Of a DNA stretch of 32,983 nt, positions 1 through 6,959 are shown piece after piece. The notes below the pieces were generated by a model, which saw only the letters and a program-made list of their open reading frames with translations, ran no database searches and was not told where the DNA came from. The position numbers were made by a program, and so were the translations under genes. The stretch is from Anaerolineae bacterium (lineage in GTDB: Bacteria > Chloroflexota > Anaerolineae > Aggregatilineales > Phototrophicaceae): contig JAFLCH010000008.1 of NCBI GenBank assembly GCA_017303775.1, positions 1 to 32,983 of the forward strand. The letters run 5' to 3'. Position 1 is the first letter of the stretch. Every line of letters starts with the position of its first letter.

Positions 1-1128
1 CGCAGTGGCAGCGTTAGCCGAAATCGGGGGGATACGGGGGGAATCGACGACTTCAAATACAGCAAATGGCTGATCGGATAGGCATGATCCGAGGGCTGCC
101 ATCACGGAGCGGCGACCAATACCCATCGCAGCCAAACGATCGCAGGCAACTTTCTCGGTAAAGATGTCATCCGGTGAAATGCCTGACAGATACAGTCCAT
201 CAAGGACGCGAGCGAGCGCTGGCTGACGATTTGAGAGCAGCCATTCACGGAGTGCATTGCTCACCCGCGATGAAGCGGCACTATTCCCACGGTGAGGACG
301 ACGGCTAAAGGCACTCGTTATCGTGCGAACAGCCTCGGCGTAGCGACCTTTATAGGTTTCCAAGCGATCCTTGACGTGTGACGCATGAACTCCCGCAACG
401 GCCAGCACAACATCTGACTGCGACCAGCCAGCATCCCGCGCTTGAACGGCCACTTGAAAAAGCGCTCTGTTACGACCATTCGGCGCTAGCTGCTGATACA
501 TGGCGACTAGGTCTTCGGGGGTACTATCGCGTCGGAATTCCGACGCGATGGGCTGCACCGGTTGAGGAGAAGCGGCTGAGGCTGCGAAGAATTGAGCTAT
601 GCGGCGTAGATCAATAGCACTTATTTGGTGAAGTGGTAGGTCATTTTCTACCTGCCAGCATTGATTGCCAACGGCAGTCGGAGGGGCAACGACATAAGCG
701 CCCTCACCACGCAAATCCGCGCCTTTGAATGACCGGCTGGGAACTATCTGGCCGGGGCTTAACTTGAAGTAGAGGTGGGGCAGTCCTCGTCCACCAGAGC
801 GGACGGTGAAGGTTTGACACAGATCGGGCAGGAGGCGTCGGAATTCCGACGCGATCCCCGCTTCATCAAAGTCAAGGACGAGCAGTCGGGACACCCGTCC
901 GCATACAATTCCGATCCCTGTAAAGCGTTCGACTTGAAACCAGTCACGAAGATCGTGTTCGGTGGGAGGGGTGTGTTGATAGCGACCCCAGCGAACGGCG
1001 GGCTGCTTCGCACGCTGTAAATCACGCGCGCCAATGAGCGGAATCAGTGAAAAACCGAGTGAGAGGTATCGATTCGATGCAGAGTAGAATGATTCTGTAT
1101 CGAATCCACCAAAATGATGTGAATTCAA
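1..1128 (-). CDS. Primase-polymerase (bifunctional Prim-Pol), 3' end off the window
   Basis: An uninterrupted frame of 376 codons runs leftward off the window edge without a stop; the protein is therefore partial at its C-terminus. It reads as an AEP-superfamily primase-polymerase of plasmids and phages. The catalytic acidic motif LVLDFDEAG has D86 and D88, the second motif SGGRGLPHLYFK has His118, and the third motif GADLRGEGAYVVAPP starts near residue 136. A later segment, NGRNRALFQVAVQARDAGWS, resembles the helical PriCT domain that follows such polymerases. There is no ATG before residue 200, so the start is probably TTG at 1128, after an AGAAAGG Shine-Dalgarno; an in-frame stop lies just upstream. 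A parAB operon lies upstream on the same strand, which supports a replication-initiation role. Family assignment is from motifs only; the downstream helicase part, if any, is outside the window. Confidence 0.85.
   Translation of the reverse strand, partial: MNSHHFGGFDTESFYSASNRYLSLGFSLIPLIGARDLQRAKQPAVRWGRYQHTPPTEHDLRDWFQVERFTGIGIVCGRVSRLLVLDFDEAGIASEFRRLLPDLCQTFTVRSGGRGLPHLYFKLSPGQIVPSRSFKGADLRGEGAYVVAPPTAVGNQCWQVENDLPLHQISAIDLRRIAQFFAASAASPQPVQPIASEFRRDSTPEDLVAMYQQLAPNGRNRALFQVAVQARDAGWSQSDVVLAVAGVHASHVKDRLETYKGRYAEAVRTITSAFSRRPHRGNSAASSRVSNALREWLLSNRQPALARVLDGLYLSGISPDDIFTEKVACDRLAAMGIGRRSVMAALGSCLSDQPFAVFEVVDSPRIPPISANAATA
526..549. repeat. Perfect 24-bp palindrome, copy 2, inside the primase gene
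   Basis: The 24 bases equal their own reverse complement, with core GCGTCGGAATTCCGACGC. The copy lies in the linker after the Prim-Pol domain and encodes I-A-S-E-F-R-R-D in the gene frame. On the minus strand 21 bases (positions 529-549) recur exactly at 835-855, in the same reading frame. Confidence 0.9.
835..852. repeat. Perfect 18-bp palindrome, copy 1, inside the primase gene
   Basis: GCGTCGGAATTCCGACGC is a perfect palindrome 306 bp from the second copy. It lies between the DFD and SGG-H motifs of the primase and encodes A-S-E-F-R-R. Being twice in one gene beside parAB makes it a candidate protein-binding site (parS-like or replication-initiator site) or an iterated genomic palindrome. 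Confidence 0.85.
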
Positions 1129-1133
1129 AGCAA

Positions 1134-1156
1134 AAATCGCCTTTCTGTGGCGATTT
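1134..1156 (-). promoter_or_regulatory. Stem-loop over the primase ribosome-binding region
   Basis: An 8-bp perfect inverted repeat (AAATCGCC at 1134-1141, GGCGATTT at 1149-1156) has a 7-nt loop. In the primase mRNA the AGAAAGG Shine-Dalgarno sequence falls in the loop and the 3' arm, 6 nt before the TTG start, so folding could limit translation. A short T run follows the stem on the minus strand, so premature termination is the alternative reading. Confidence 0.5.
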
Positions 1157-1158
1157 CG

Positions 1159-1187
1159 TTGAATTTAACACGATTTGGTGCTAAACT
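1159..1187 (+). promoter_or_regulatory. Sigma70-type promoter for the candidate small RNA
   Basis: TTGAAT (1159-1164) and TAAACT (1182-1187) are separated by exactly 17 bases and point away from the primase gene. Transcription would begin near 1194. No protein-coding frame of convincing length follows before a strong terminator. Confidence 0.5.
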
Positions 1188-1193
1188 AACACG

Positions 1194-1398
1194 TGGGTGT
1201 GGGAGCTGGCTCTGTTGTTCCTACAGTGACAAGAGCACTACTCGCCGGATGTTGTTAGTCTAGCGTAGTCTGGTGATCGTGTTACGAAGTAGTTACGGAT
1301 CGCCCCGGTTTTCCGACCAGTGGGATCGCGTTAAAACAACGGAATCGCCCCTAAAGAAGTTGCCCGTATCTTTTCCGAGATACGGGTTTCTTTTTTTC
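1194..1398 (+). ncRNA. Candidate structured small RNA, about 205 nt
   Basis: This stretch runs from a plausible promoter to a strong intrinsic terminator and holds no credible ORF (the longest start-to-stop frame noticed is a 22-codon GTG frame at 1193). Complementary pieces suggest folding, for example GCTCT near 1210 with AGAGC near 1234, and ACTAC near 1243 with GTAGT near 1288. It sits between the primase and parB, where plasmids often carry copy-control RNAs, but it is not antisense to either coding region. It does not match an RNA family I recognise. An origin region with transcription through it is an alternative. Confidence 0.4.
1363..1398 (+). terminator. Rho-independent terminator
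   Basis: A 9-bp perfect stem (CCCGTATCT at 1363-1371 with AGATACGGG at 1378-1386) has a 6-nt loop and is followed by TTTCTTTTTTTC. The T tract is on the plus strand, so it ends a rightward transcript starting near 1194, not the leftward parB mRNA. Confidence 0.85.
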
Positions 1399-1524
1399 TA
1401 CGATAGTCTGATATTCAGTTTTCTTCATTCATGTTGACAGACCAGTCTGATCACCTGTTCTACAACCGGTTTCCGATCCCCTGCCCTATCAACTATCCTT
1501 CATGTACCAACTATTTACAGGCTA

Positions 1525-1548
1525 AATTGTTATAAATAAATAACAGTT
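1525..1548. repeat. AT-rich inverted repeat downstream of parB
   Basis: AATTGTTAT (1525-1533) and ATAACAGTT (1540-1548) form a 9-bp stem with one mismatched or wobble pair and a 6-nt loop, 15 bases beyond the parB stop. It could be a weak end signal for the parAB mRNA or a protein site; there is no good T tract. The rest of 1399-1524 shows nothing definite. Confidence 0.4.
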
Positions 1549-1562
1549 TTGTCGTCGAGATA

Positions 1563-2804
1563 TTATTTTTTCATTTGACTGCGAACGCTTTTTTCCATGT
1601 CGTTCAACCAGTCGTTCAACCAATTCCGCATCGCGCCAATTTCAATGAGGTCAATATCTTTGACCTTACCCCCCTCCCCTACTCGCTTCGCCAAGCTCTT
1701 GAGTCGTTGCAACCGCTTGGCAACTTGAGCGGAGAAAAGCGCATTTTCAGAGTCAAATGATTCACGGCGCGGTGGGGTAGGGGAGTCTGGAATGGCTATC
1801 CCAACCTGATACCCAATGGCCGAAGCTTCTTGTAAGGCTAGACTAATTAATTTTTTATCGTCACCATCAGACAGTCTTTGGAGCTGCCTAATTTTCCCTT
1901 GTGTCCAGTTTAAATCGTCTGCAACTTTCCAGACTTCATCGGGCAATCGAAGCAGCGACCGGTGCTCTCGAAGCTGACTTGAACTTTTGAATCCCGCGGC
2001 ATTTAGAATGGTTTCAACGGAATGGCGGGGCAGGGGATAGGCTTCCCCGTCCGCGACCTGTGCATAGTAACTACGGTCACTATCACCGGTTTGTACGATG
2101 CGCTCGAAAGGCGCAAACTGCTGTCCCTGTTCTTGAAGCACTTCCATAATGAGCAGCGCCAATTGACGCGCTTTGCTGATGGCGTTCAGGTTGGCACGGG
2201 CGTTGTTCTCGCTGGCCTGACGCCACACGCTGAACTGATCCATCACACGGGCTGAGATGCGCCCCCATTTATCCTGTTCATCTACAAAGGAGATATACAG
2301 GAAGTGATAGGCTAACCAGCGGCGTTCACCTGTCTCCAAGCGGTAGTTGCGGGACTGCATGTGGGCAACGGTGATCGGATTTGTTAGCCCATTCGCACGG
2401 ATGTTCGCAGCGAGGGAGACGATCTCAAGGAATGAGCTTTCAACCGGCCCGATTTCTTTTTCGGGGCGGAGGGCTTCTTCCTTGGCGATCAGATAGGGTT
2501 CAATGTCAAATTCATAGCCCCGTTCTTCCACTGCCAAGTTGTACCATGCTGTAAACAAGTCGCTGATGGTTGATGGGCGTCCATCCCAGTAAGAACGGAC
2601 GGGCGTCGGAACGGCTCGACGAGGCTGAAGGACATCCGGGAAAATGTCGAAGATGTTAATCGGTTTGACATTGACGCGACCTGCGTCAACGCGATCCAGA
2701 TCCCCAAAAATAGACGCATCTGTCTCTGCCAATGGCAAGACCGAATCGGTCTGGAAGATATTGCTATCCTCTTTGACTCTTGAGCGTCTAGCCGACACTG
2801 GCAA
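1563..2804 (-). CDS. parB: ParB-like partition protein / CTP-binding centromere protein
   Basis: This is a 413-residue protein of the ParB/Srx superfamily. The N-terminal CTP-binding ParB domain shows IRANGLTNPITV (residues 135-146), the GERRW box (159-163) and the downstream EN..R.NL.AISKA motif (199-212). A helix-turn-helix DNA-binding region and a charged C-terminal dimerisation region follow. It is longer than a typical chromosomal ParB because about 120 residues precede the ParB domain, as in several plasmid ParB proteins. Its start overlaps the end of parA by 17 bases, so translation is probably coupled. It should bind a parS-like site and load the ParA ATPase onto the replicon. No textbook parS (TGTTTCACGTGAAACA type) was seen in the window; the palindromes in the adjacent primase gene are candidates. 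Confidence 0.88.
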   Translation of the reverse strand: MPVSARRSRVKEDSNIFQTDSVLPLAETDASIFGDLDRVDAGRVNVKPINIFDIFPDVLQPRRAVPTPVRSYWDGRPSTISDLFTAWYNLAVEERGYEFDIEPYLIAKEEALRPEKEIGPVESSFLEIVSLAANIRANGLTNPITVAHMQSRNYRLETGERRWLAYHFLYISFVDEQDKWGRISARVMDQFSVWRQASENNARANLNAISKARQLALLIMEVLQEQGQQFAPFERIVQTGDSDRSYYAQVADGEAYPLPRHSVETILNAAGFKSSSQLREHRSLLRLPDEVWKVADDLNWTQGKIRQLQRLSDGDDKKLISLALQEASAIGYQVGIAIPDSPTPPRRESFDSENALFSAQVAKRLQRLKSLAKRVGEGGKVKDIDLIEIGAMRNWLNDWLNDMEKSVRSQMKK

Positions 2805-3579
2805 TTGCCTCCTGTACCCGGTTCACCAGCCCCCAAGCATCCTTCGCGGCTTGACTTTCCGGGGCAAAGCTGAAGACGGGGCGACGAATAGCGGCTGCTT
2901 CCGCCCAGATGGTACGCTGTGGGATCGCTTCCCAGACGAGTGCGCCAAACTGCCCCTGAAGCTGTTTGAGATTTTCGGAATGTTCAAGGGTTTTGGTACG
3001 GTACATGGTTGGTACGATGCCCAGCACACTGATACTGGACAAGCCCCACTGCGAACGATGGGTGTCTGCCGCAGCGCGGTGCTTGATACTTTCGACCAGT
3101 CCATCGAAACTCAGGTATTCACAGGTTGTCGGATAAATAACCCCATCTGTTGCAATATAGATTGAGCCATGCAAGAGTGACGGGGTAGGGGATGTGTCAA
3201 AAATAACGAGATCAATCGTACTTTCCAACTCATGAAACCGTTCGCTAACGGCAAATGAATCTGAAATCGAATTGGCAATGTTACGGGTTTCTACATTGGA
3301 AGGAAGAACAAAGAGCTGCCCGTTCACGGCCTGACCGGGAATCTGATAAGCTTTGGGGGGAATGAAACGCAGGACTGATTTGAATGGCGCATCACGCACT
3401 AATAAGTCGTAAAGCCCCGGTTCTTTTTGCAGCCCTAACGCTACTGTTGCATGCCCCTGTGGATCTGCATCGACCAGCAGTACTCGCATGCCGCGTACAG
3501 CAAGGCCGCAAGCGATATGCGTGGCTAACGTCGTTTTGCCGACGCCACCTTTTTCATTCAGGAGCGTGATGATTTTCAT
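2788..3579 (-). CDS. parA: ParA-type partition ATPase
   Basis: The 263-residue protein has the deviant Walker A motif KGGVGKT (residues 10-16), the A' motif VLLVDADPQG and the Walker B-like LVIFDTSP. These define the ParA/Soj/MinD ATPase superfamily. It starts directly with the ATPase domain and has no N-terminal HTH, so it is of the short ParA class, whose members usually leave operon autoregulation to another protein. The small wHTH gene 18 bases upstream fits that job. A TAAAGGCG ribosome site precedes the ATG by about 8 bases. It should form nucleoid-bound filaments or gradients that position the ParB-bound replicon. Confidence 0.92.
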   Translation of the reverse strand: MKIITLLNEKGGVGKTTLATHIACGLAVRGMRVLLVDADPQGHATVALGLQKEPGLYDLLVRDAPFKSVLRFIPPKAYQIPGQAVNGQLFVLPSNVETRNIANSISDSFAVSERFHELESTIDLVIFDTSPTPSLLHGSIYIATDGVIYPTTCEYLSFDGLVESIKHRAAADTHRSQWGLSSISVLGIVPTMYRTKTLEHSENLKQLQGQFGALVWEAIPQRTIWAEAAAIRRPVFSFAPESQAAKDAWGLVNRVQEAIASVG

Positions 3580-3597
3580 GTCAAACGCCTTTAAAAA

Positions 3598-3867
3598 CTA
3601 CTCGGCTTTGGCGTCTTGGCGGGCATGATATACCCACTCATAGCCAATGGGCGTGCCATTCGGGCGGGACTTAATCTCAACCAAACCGCGATCTTGAAGC
3701 AGTTCCAACAACGCAATATCGTAGGGGGTAAGCCGACGCTTGCCAATTGCTTTGGCAATATCCTTACGGTTCATCCACGGAATCCGGGTCTCGCGCAGAA
3801 TCTCCAGCAGTTTATGTGCCTGCTCGGTAAGGCGAGATGCCGGCGGATGAGTAGGAATCTGATTCAT
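3598..3867 (-). CDS. Small winged-helix DNA-binding protein, first gene of the par operon
   Basis: The product is 89 residues with a predicted winged-helix fold: HKLLEILRE helix, MNRKDIAKAIG as helix and turn, then ALLELLQDRGLVEIKSR leading to a beta-hairpin wing with GYEWVY. I start it at the ATG at 3867 because GAGGAA lies 6 bases upstream; an earlier in-frame ATG at 3888 has no ribosome site. The gene is followed by parA after 18 bases. The promoter upstream carries an inverted repeat, so the simplest role is autorepression of the par operon. That role is inferred; no close family is recognised. Confidence 0.75.
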   Translation of the reverse strand: MNQIPTHPPASRLTEQAHKLLEILRETRIPWMNRKDIAKAIGKRRLTPYDIALLELLQDRGLVEIKSRPNGTPIGYEWVYHARQDAKAE

Positions 3868-3911
3868 GCGTTCTTCCTCGATGCTCATGTTTAAATACTA
3901 TGAACGCTTGA

Positions 3912-3940
3912 ATCATACACTATGTTAGTACAGTATGCAA
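3912..3940 (-). promoter_or_regulatory. Promoter of the wHTH-parA-parB operon with embedded inverted repeat
   Basis: Read on the minus strand it is TTGCAT, 17 bases, TATGAT, a good sigma70 match about 45 bases upstream of the first gene. The region 3914-3937 contains CATAC..ACTA and, inverted, TAGT..GTATG (right arm three bases longer), so an operator probably overlaps the spacer. Confidence 0.65.
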
Positions 3941-4045
3941 TAAAGCAGTGGGAATTTTGTATAGGATGCTCAAATGATACCGCAGCAACGCAAAGCCATT
4001 TTCTACGTAATATAAAGATATGACAACCATGTTACAGGAGGTCTT

Positions 4046-4747
4046 GTGGCTAATATTCTTGATACCCTCGTCACCATTGTGATTGGAACGATCAGCGGCG
4101 TCACCAACGTGGTGGCTACTACCGTCACGGCATTGCAGGATTTCTTTTACGTCAAAGTTTCCGGTGTGTCTTTTATCGTGCTCGGCGCGCGACAGACGGG
4201 CAAGACAACTCTGATCGAATGGCTGCGACACAACATGAGCGCGCTGGATTTGGAGGATTTTAACCCGGACCCGACTGCGGCAGGTGGGGAAGTGGTACCA
4301 GAGTTCACTGCACGGGTTGGTGACACTTACATGAAACTGAAACCTAACCGCGATGTGGGCGGGGAATATGCGATGTGGGAAACGGATTGGACAGATCTGT
4401 TTCGGGCAGCGCAACCCAATGGTATCTTGTTTCTCATCGACCATACGGATGCTTTCCTGCAAAAGGACGCACTGAACTTCGTCTTACAAATGATCGAAGA
4501 TGAACCCGCAGCAGCCAAACAACTTAAGGCGTTTTACATTCTGGTGAATAAGTCGGATGTTTGGGGGGATGAGCAGACGCTGGATGATGTTTTGCTGCAC
4601 TATAAGAACGAGCAGAAACGGTTGAAGGGTCAGGCTGAGCGCATCGGGTATCGATGGGAAATTGGTGAAGGCAGTTTGGCGCTTAACCGGGGCGTGACCG
4701 AATTCATGAAGAAGTTCATCAACAGCATTCGACCCAAGAAGCAGTAA
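4046..4747 (+). CDS. Small Ras/Arf-like GTPase with N-terminal hydrophobic helix
   Basis: This 233-residue protein has the P-loop GARQTGKTT (47-55), a G3 region DVGGEYAMW (103-111) that recalls the DVGGQ of Arf proteins, hydrophobic strand GILFLIDHTD and the G4 motif NKSD (168-171). The first 33 residues are hydrophobic or amphipathic and could anchor it to the membrane. Translation starts at GTG 4046 behind a perfect AGGAGG (4036-4041). A second gene follows after 21 bases and is probably co-transcribed. The G3 glutamine of Arf is replaced by Glu here. The likely role is a nucleotide-dependent switch for the downstream partner; which process it controls is unknown. Confidence 0.8.
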   Translation: MANILDTLVTIVIGTISGVTNVVATTVTALQDFFYVKVSGVSFIVLGARQTGKTTLIEWLRHNMSALDLEDFNPDPTAAGGEVVPEFTARVGDTYMKLKPNRDVGGEYAMWETDWTDLFRAAQPNGILFLIDHTDAFLQKDALNFVLQMIEDEPAAAKQLKAFYILVNKSDVWGDEQTLDDVLLHYKNEQKRLKGQAERIGYRWEIGEGSLALNRGVTEFMKKFINSIRPKKQ

Positions 4748-4768
4748 CGAGATGGGACGAGGACTTTA

Positions 4769-5413
4769 ATGCGGCAGCTCATCATCGAATATGTATTTGA
4801 GGGTCACCAACGCGGGTACAACTTTACCTCGCCAACCAATGGGTTTAATGATGACACGCTCAAGCTGGTGTGGCGATCGGCGATGCCACGAGGGCAGGGG
4901 TGGGGTGCGGAGGTATATGTAGGGGCACGTTCCCTCAAGACCTTCGCACTGCCTGACGGACGCATCGCACTGGCGGATGTGGTCGTGACCGGACAAAAAG
5001 ACGAAGGCGGGCGCGGGGGTATCCGGCGAACAGTGGTCGACATCATGCAGCCGGGAGAGTATCACGATATGCTCGTGCGGCGCTTTCATTCATACCCCCC
5101 GGACGTGCAGCAAGAGGCCAGCCGGAAACCGGGCTTTGGGCGGAGACGACTCCCTAAAATACACGGTGCTGCACAGGTGGTTTTGTCGCATCCTTACATG
5201 CAAGCACAGTTATGGCAAATGGTCGAGGCACTTATTCTGCATGCTGCGCTCGAAGCGCTGGGAAAACGCTGGTTAGGGGGTCAATTTTTCACCTTCACCA
5301 CGCTCGCGCTGGAATATCGGGAAGAGTCACAGCTCGTTGTGCTGCCTGCCCAGCGTGCATCTGAACTTCAAGGTACACGCCCAAAGTTGAATATTCAGGC
5401 GCTGAGTTTGTAG
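4769..5413 (+). CDS. GTPase-linked protein, resembles GAP1-N (GTPase-associated) domain
   Basis: The 214-residue protein has no signal peptide or membrane segment. Its first half has the layout I associate with GAP1-N domains of bacterial GTPase-associated proteins: a short N-terminal beta strand, an RGYNFTSPTNGF turn, then LPDGRIALADVVVTG, RGGIRRTVVDI and an LV-rich helix. The second half (about 120-214) is helical then beta, with LWQMVEALILHAALEALG. GAGG lies upstream of the ATG, and the gene follows the GTPase by 21 bases. The resemblance is from memory of the family pattern, not from an alignment, so the domain name is tentative; the GTPase partnership is firmer. Its stop codon is one base from the convergent neighbour's stop. 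Confidence 0.5.
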   Translation: MRQLIIEYVFEGHQRGYNFTSPTNGFNDDTLKLVWRSAMPRGQGWGAEVYVGARSLKTFALPDGRIALADVVVTGQKDEGGRGGIRRTVVDIMQPGEYHDMLVRRFHSYPPDVQQEASRKPGFGRRRLPKIHGAAQVVLSHPYMQAQLWQMVEALILHAALEALGKRWLGGQFFTFTTLALEYREESQLVVLPAQRASELQGTRPKLNIQALSL

Positions 5414-5414
5414 G

Positions 5415-6863
5415 TCATGAGTCCTTGCGTTCCCACTCGCTGCCCCGAATCTGTTTGAGTTCCCGCCATTCACGGGCAACTGCCACCGTTCCTAATTCAC
5501 GCTGAATTTCCCGCGCGGCCAAACCGACGATTGACGCAAATGTCGGATAAGCAAATTCCAGATTGGCTAACTGATCAACGGTCAGGTTGCCGGCAATGCC
5601 AGAGGCCACGGTTTGAACCACTTCAACGGCCTGTTCACCTACGACGTGCGCGCCGATGACCCGTTTGGAGAAGCGATCTACGATCAGTTTACAGAATCCA
5701 AGCGGATGCCCATCAATGACGGCACGATCCATATCCGAATATGGGACGACCGCAATGACGGGGTTGGCTTGCTCGCGCGCCTGTGCTTCGGTCAAACCGA
5801 CACCACCATATTCAGGATCTGTGAATCCGCCATGGGGAACCAGTTTATGTTCGGCTTTGCGCGATGATCCCAAGAGGGCATTTTCAACAGCCAGCCGTGC
5901 TTGATAACCCGCGCTTTGAACCAGCATCATCTTGCCTGTGATGTCTCCGGCAGCATAAATATGAGGTGCGGTCGTCTGAAGATAGTCATCAACCTTGATA
6001 TAGTTATGCTCTGTTTCCACACCTGCTGCCGGCAGATTAAGGGATTTCATGTTTCCCGGCCAACCAATTGACACGATCACTGCTTCGGCGGCGATGATTT
6101 GTTCCACTCCATCACGCGTGTAGACCAGATGTTTGCGCTGCCCGTGAGCTTCAACCCGCTGCAACCCATCAATACCCGTGATAATTTCGATTCCCCGACG
6201 GTCGAATTCCTCAGCGATGGTTTGGGCCACCAGACTGTCTTCCGAAAGCAGCAAGCGCGGCGCAATATCCATCAGCGTGACCCGCGAACCAAAGGCTTGA
6301 AAGATGGATGCTAGTTGACAGCCTGTTGCGCCGCCGCCAACAATCACTGTTGACTGCGGGAGATGATTCAAATGCCACACATCACTGTGCGTCAAGGTAT
6401 GCTCGCTTCCCGGTATATTCAAGCGGCGAGCTGATCCACCCACACACAAAATAAATTGTTTGGCGCGGAGAATTTGAGCGGAGTTGAAGCGCACCGTACG
6501 GGGGTCAATAAAGCTGGCGTTTCCTACATTGGTAAAGGTCTCAACGCCGACTTCATCCAGATGATCAAGCAACTGCTTTTTCTCTTGAATCTGATAAACA
6601 ACCTGCTGGGTACGGCGCATCACCATCGCAAAATCAAGCTGCAATGGGGTTTCCATCAACAGACCATAGTCACTAAACTGGTTGGAGTCTCGGAGTAAAC
6701 GAGCGGATTTGGCAAGGACACGGGTTGGGACACAGCCATCATTCGTACAAGTCCCACCCATATTCCCCCGTTCGATGAGTGCTACCGTGGCTCCCATTTC
6801 TCGCGCACGAAGTGCAGCGGTGACCCCAGCCGGGCCACCGCCGAGAACAGCGATGTCATACAT
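5415..6863 (-). CDS. Pyridine nucleotide-disulfide oxidoreductase family flavoprotein
   Basis: This 482-residue protein has the FAD site GGGPAG (8-13), the redox-active pair CTNDGC (Cys39, Cys44), the central NAD(P) site VGGGATG, the second FAD motif YAAGDIT and a C-terminal dimerisation domain. It belongs with dihydrolipoamide dehydrogenase, mercuric reductase and glutathione reductase. Two positions are unusual. CVPSK is CVPTR here, and the C-terminal HPT..E acid-base motif reads AYPTFAS, so the His-Glu dyad of lipoamide dehydrogenase is missing. Lipoamide activity is therefore unlikely; a MerA-like or thiol/quinone reductase role is more plausible. GGGGAAG precedes the ATG. The gene appears monocistronic, with GTGACT-18-TACAAT as a possible promoter. 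Confidence 0.85.
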   Translation of the reverse strand: MYDIAVLGGGPAGVTAALRAREMGATVALIERGNMGGTCTNDGCVPTRVLAKSARLLRDSNQFSDYGLLMETPLQLDFAMVMRRTQQVVYQIQEKKQLLDHLDEVGVETFTNVGNASFIDPRTVRFNSAQILRAKQFILCVGGSARRLNIPGSEHTLTHSDVWHLNHLPQSTVIVGGGATGCQLASIFQAFGSRVTLMDIAPRLLLSEDSLVAQTIAEEFDRRGIEIITGIDGLQRVEAHGQRKHLVYTRDGVEQIIAAEAVIVSIGWPGNMKSLNLPAAGVETEHNYIKVDDYLQTTAPHIYAAGDITGKMMLVQSAGYQARLAVENALLGSSRKAEHKLVPHGGFTDPEYGGVGLTEAQAREQANPVIAVVPYSDMDRAVIDGHPLGFCKLIVDRFSKRVIGAHVVGEQAVEVVQTVASGIAGNLTVDQLANLEFAYPTFASIVGLAAREIQRELGTVAVAREWRELKQIRGSEWERKDS

Positions 6864-6959
6864 GAGGTTTCTTCCCCTTCGAAAGTATTGTAGGGGAAGT
6901 ATAACCTTTTAGTCACGATCAGCCACAGATTCGAAGACGAATTTCCATCCCGATGATGT

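Noticed and set aside
759-1034. 91-codon minus-strand and 81-codon plus-strand frames around 759-1034
   Set aside because: Both are other-frame readings of the primase gene, whose frame carries recognisable catalytic motifs through the same bases.
1434-1463. TTGACA at 1434 as a promoter
   Set aside because: No acceptable -10 box at 16-18 bases (TTCTAC at best) and no gene in the right place downstream on the plus strand.
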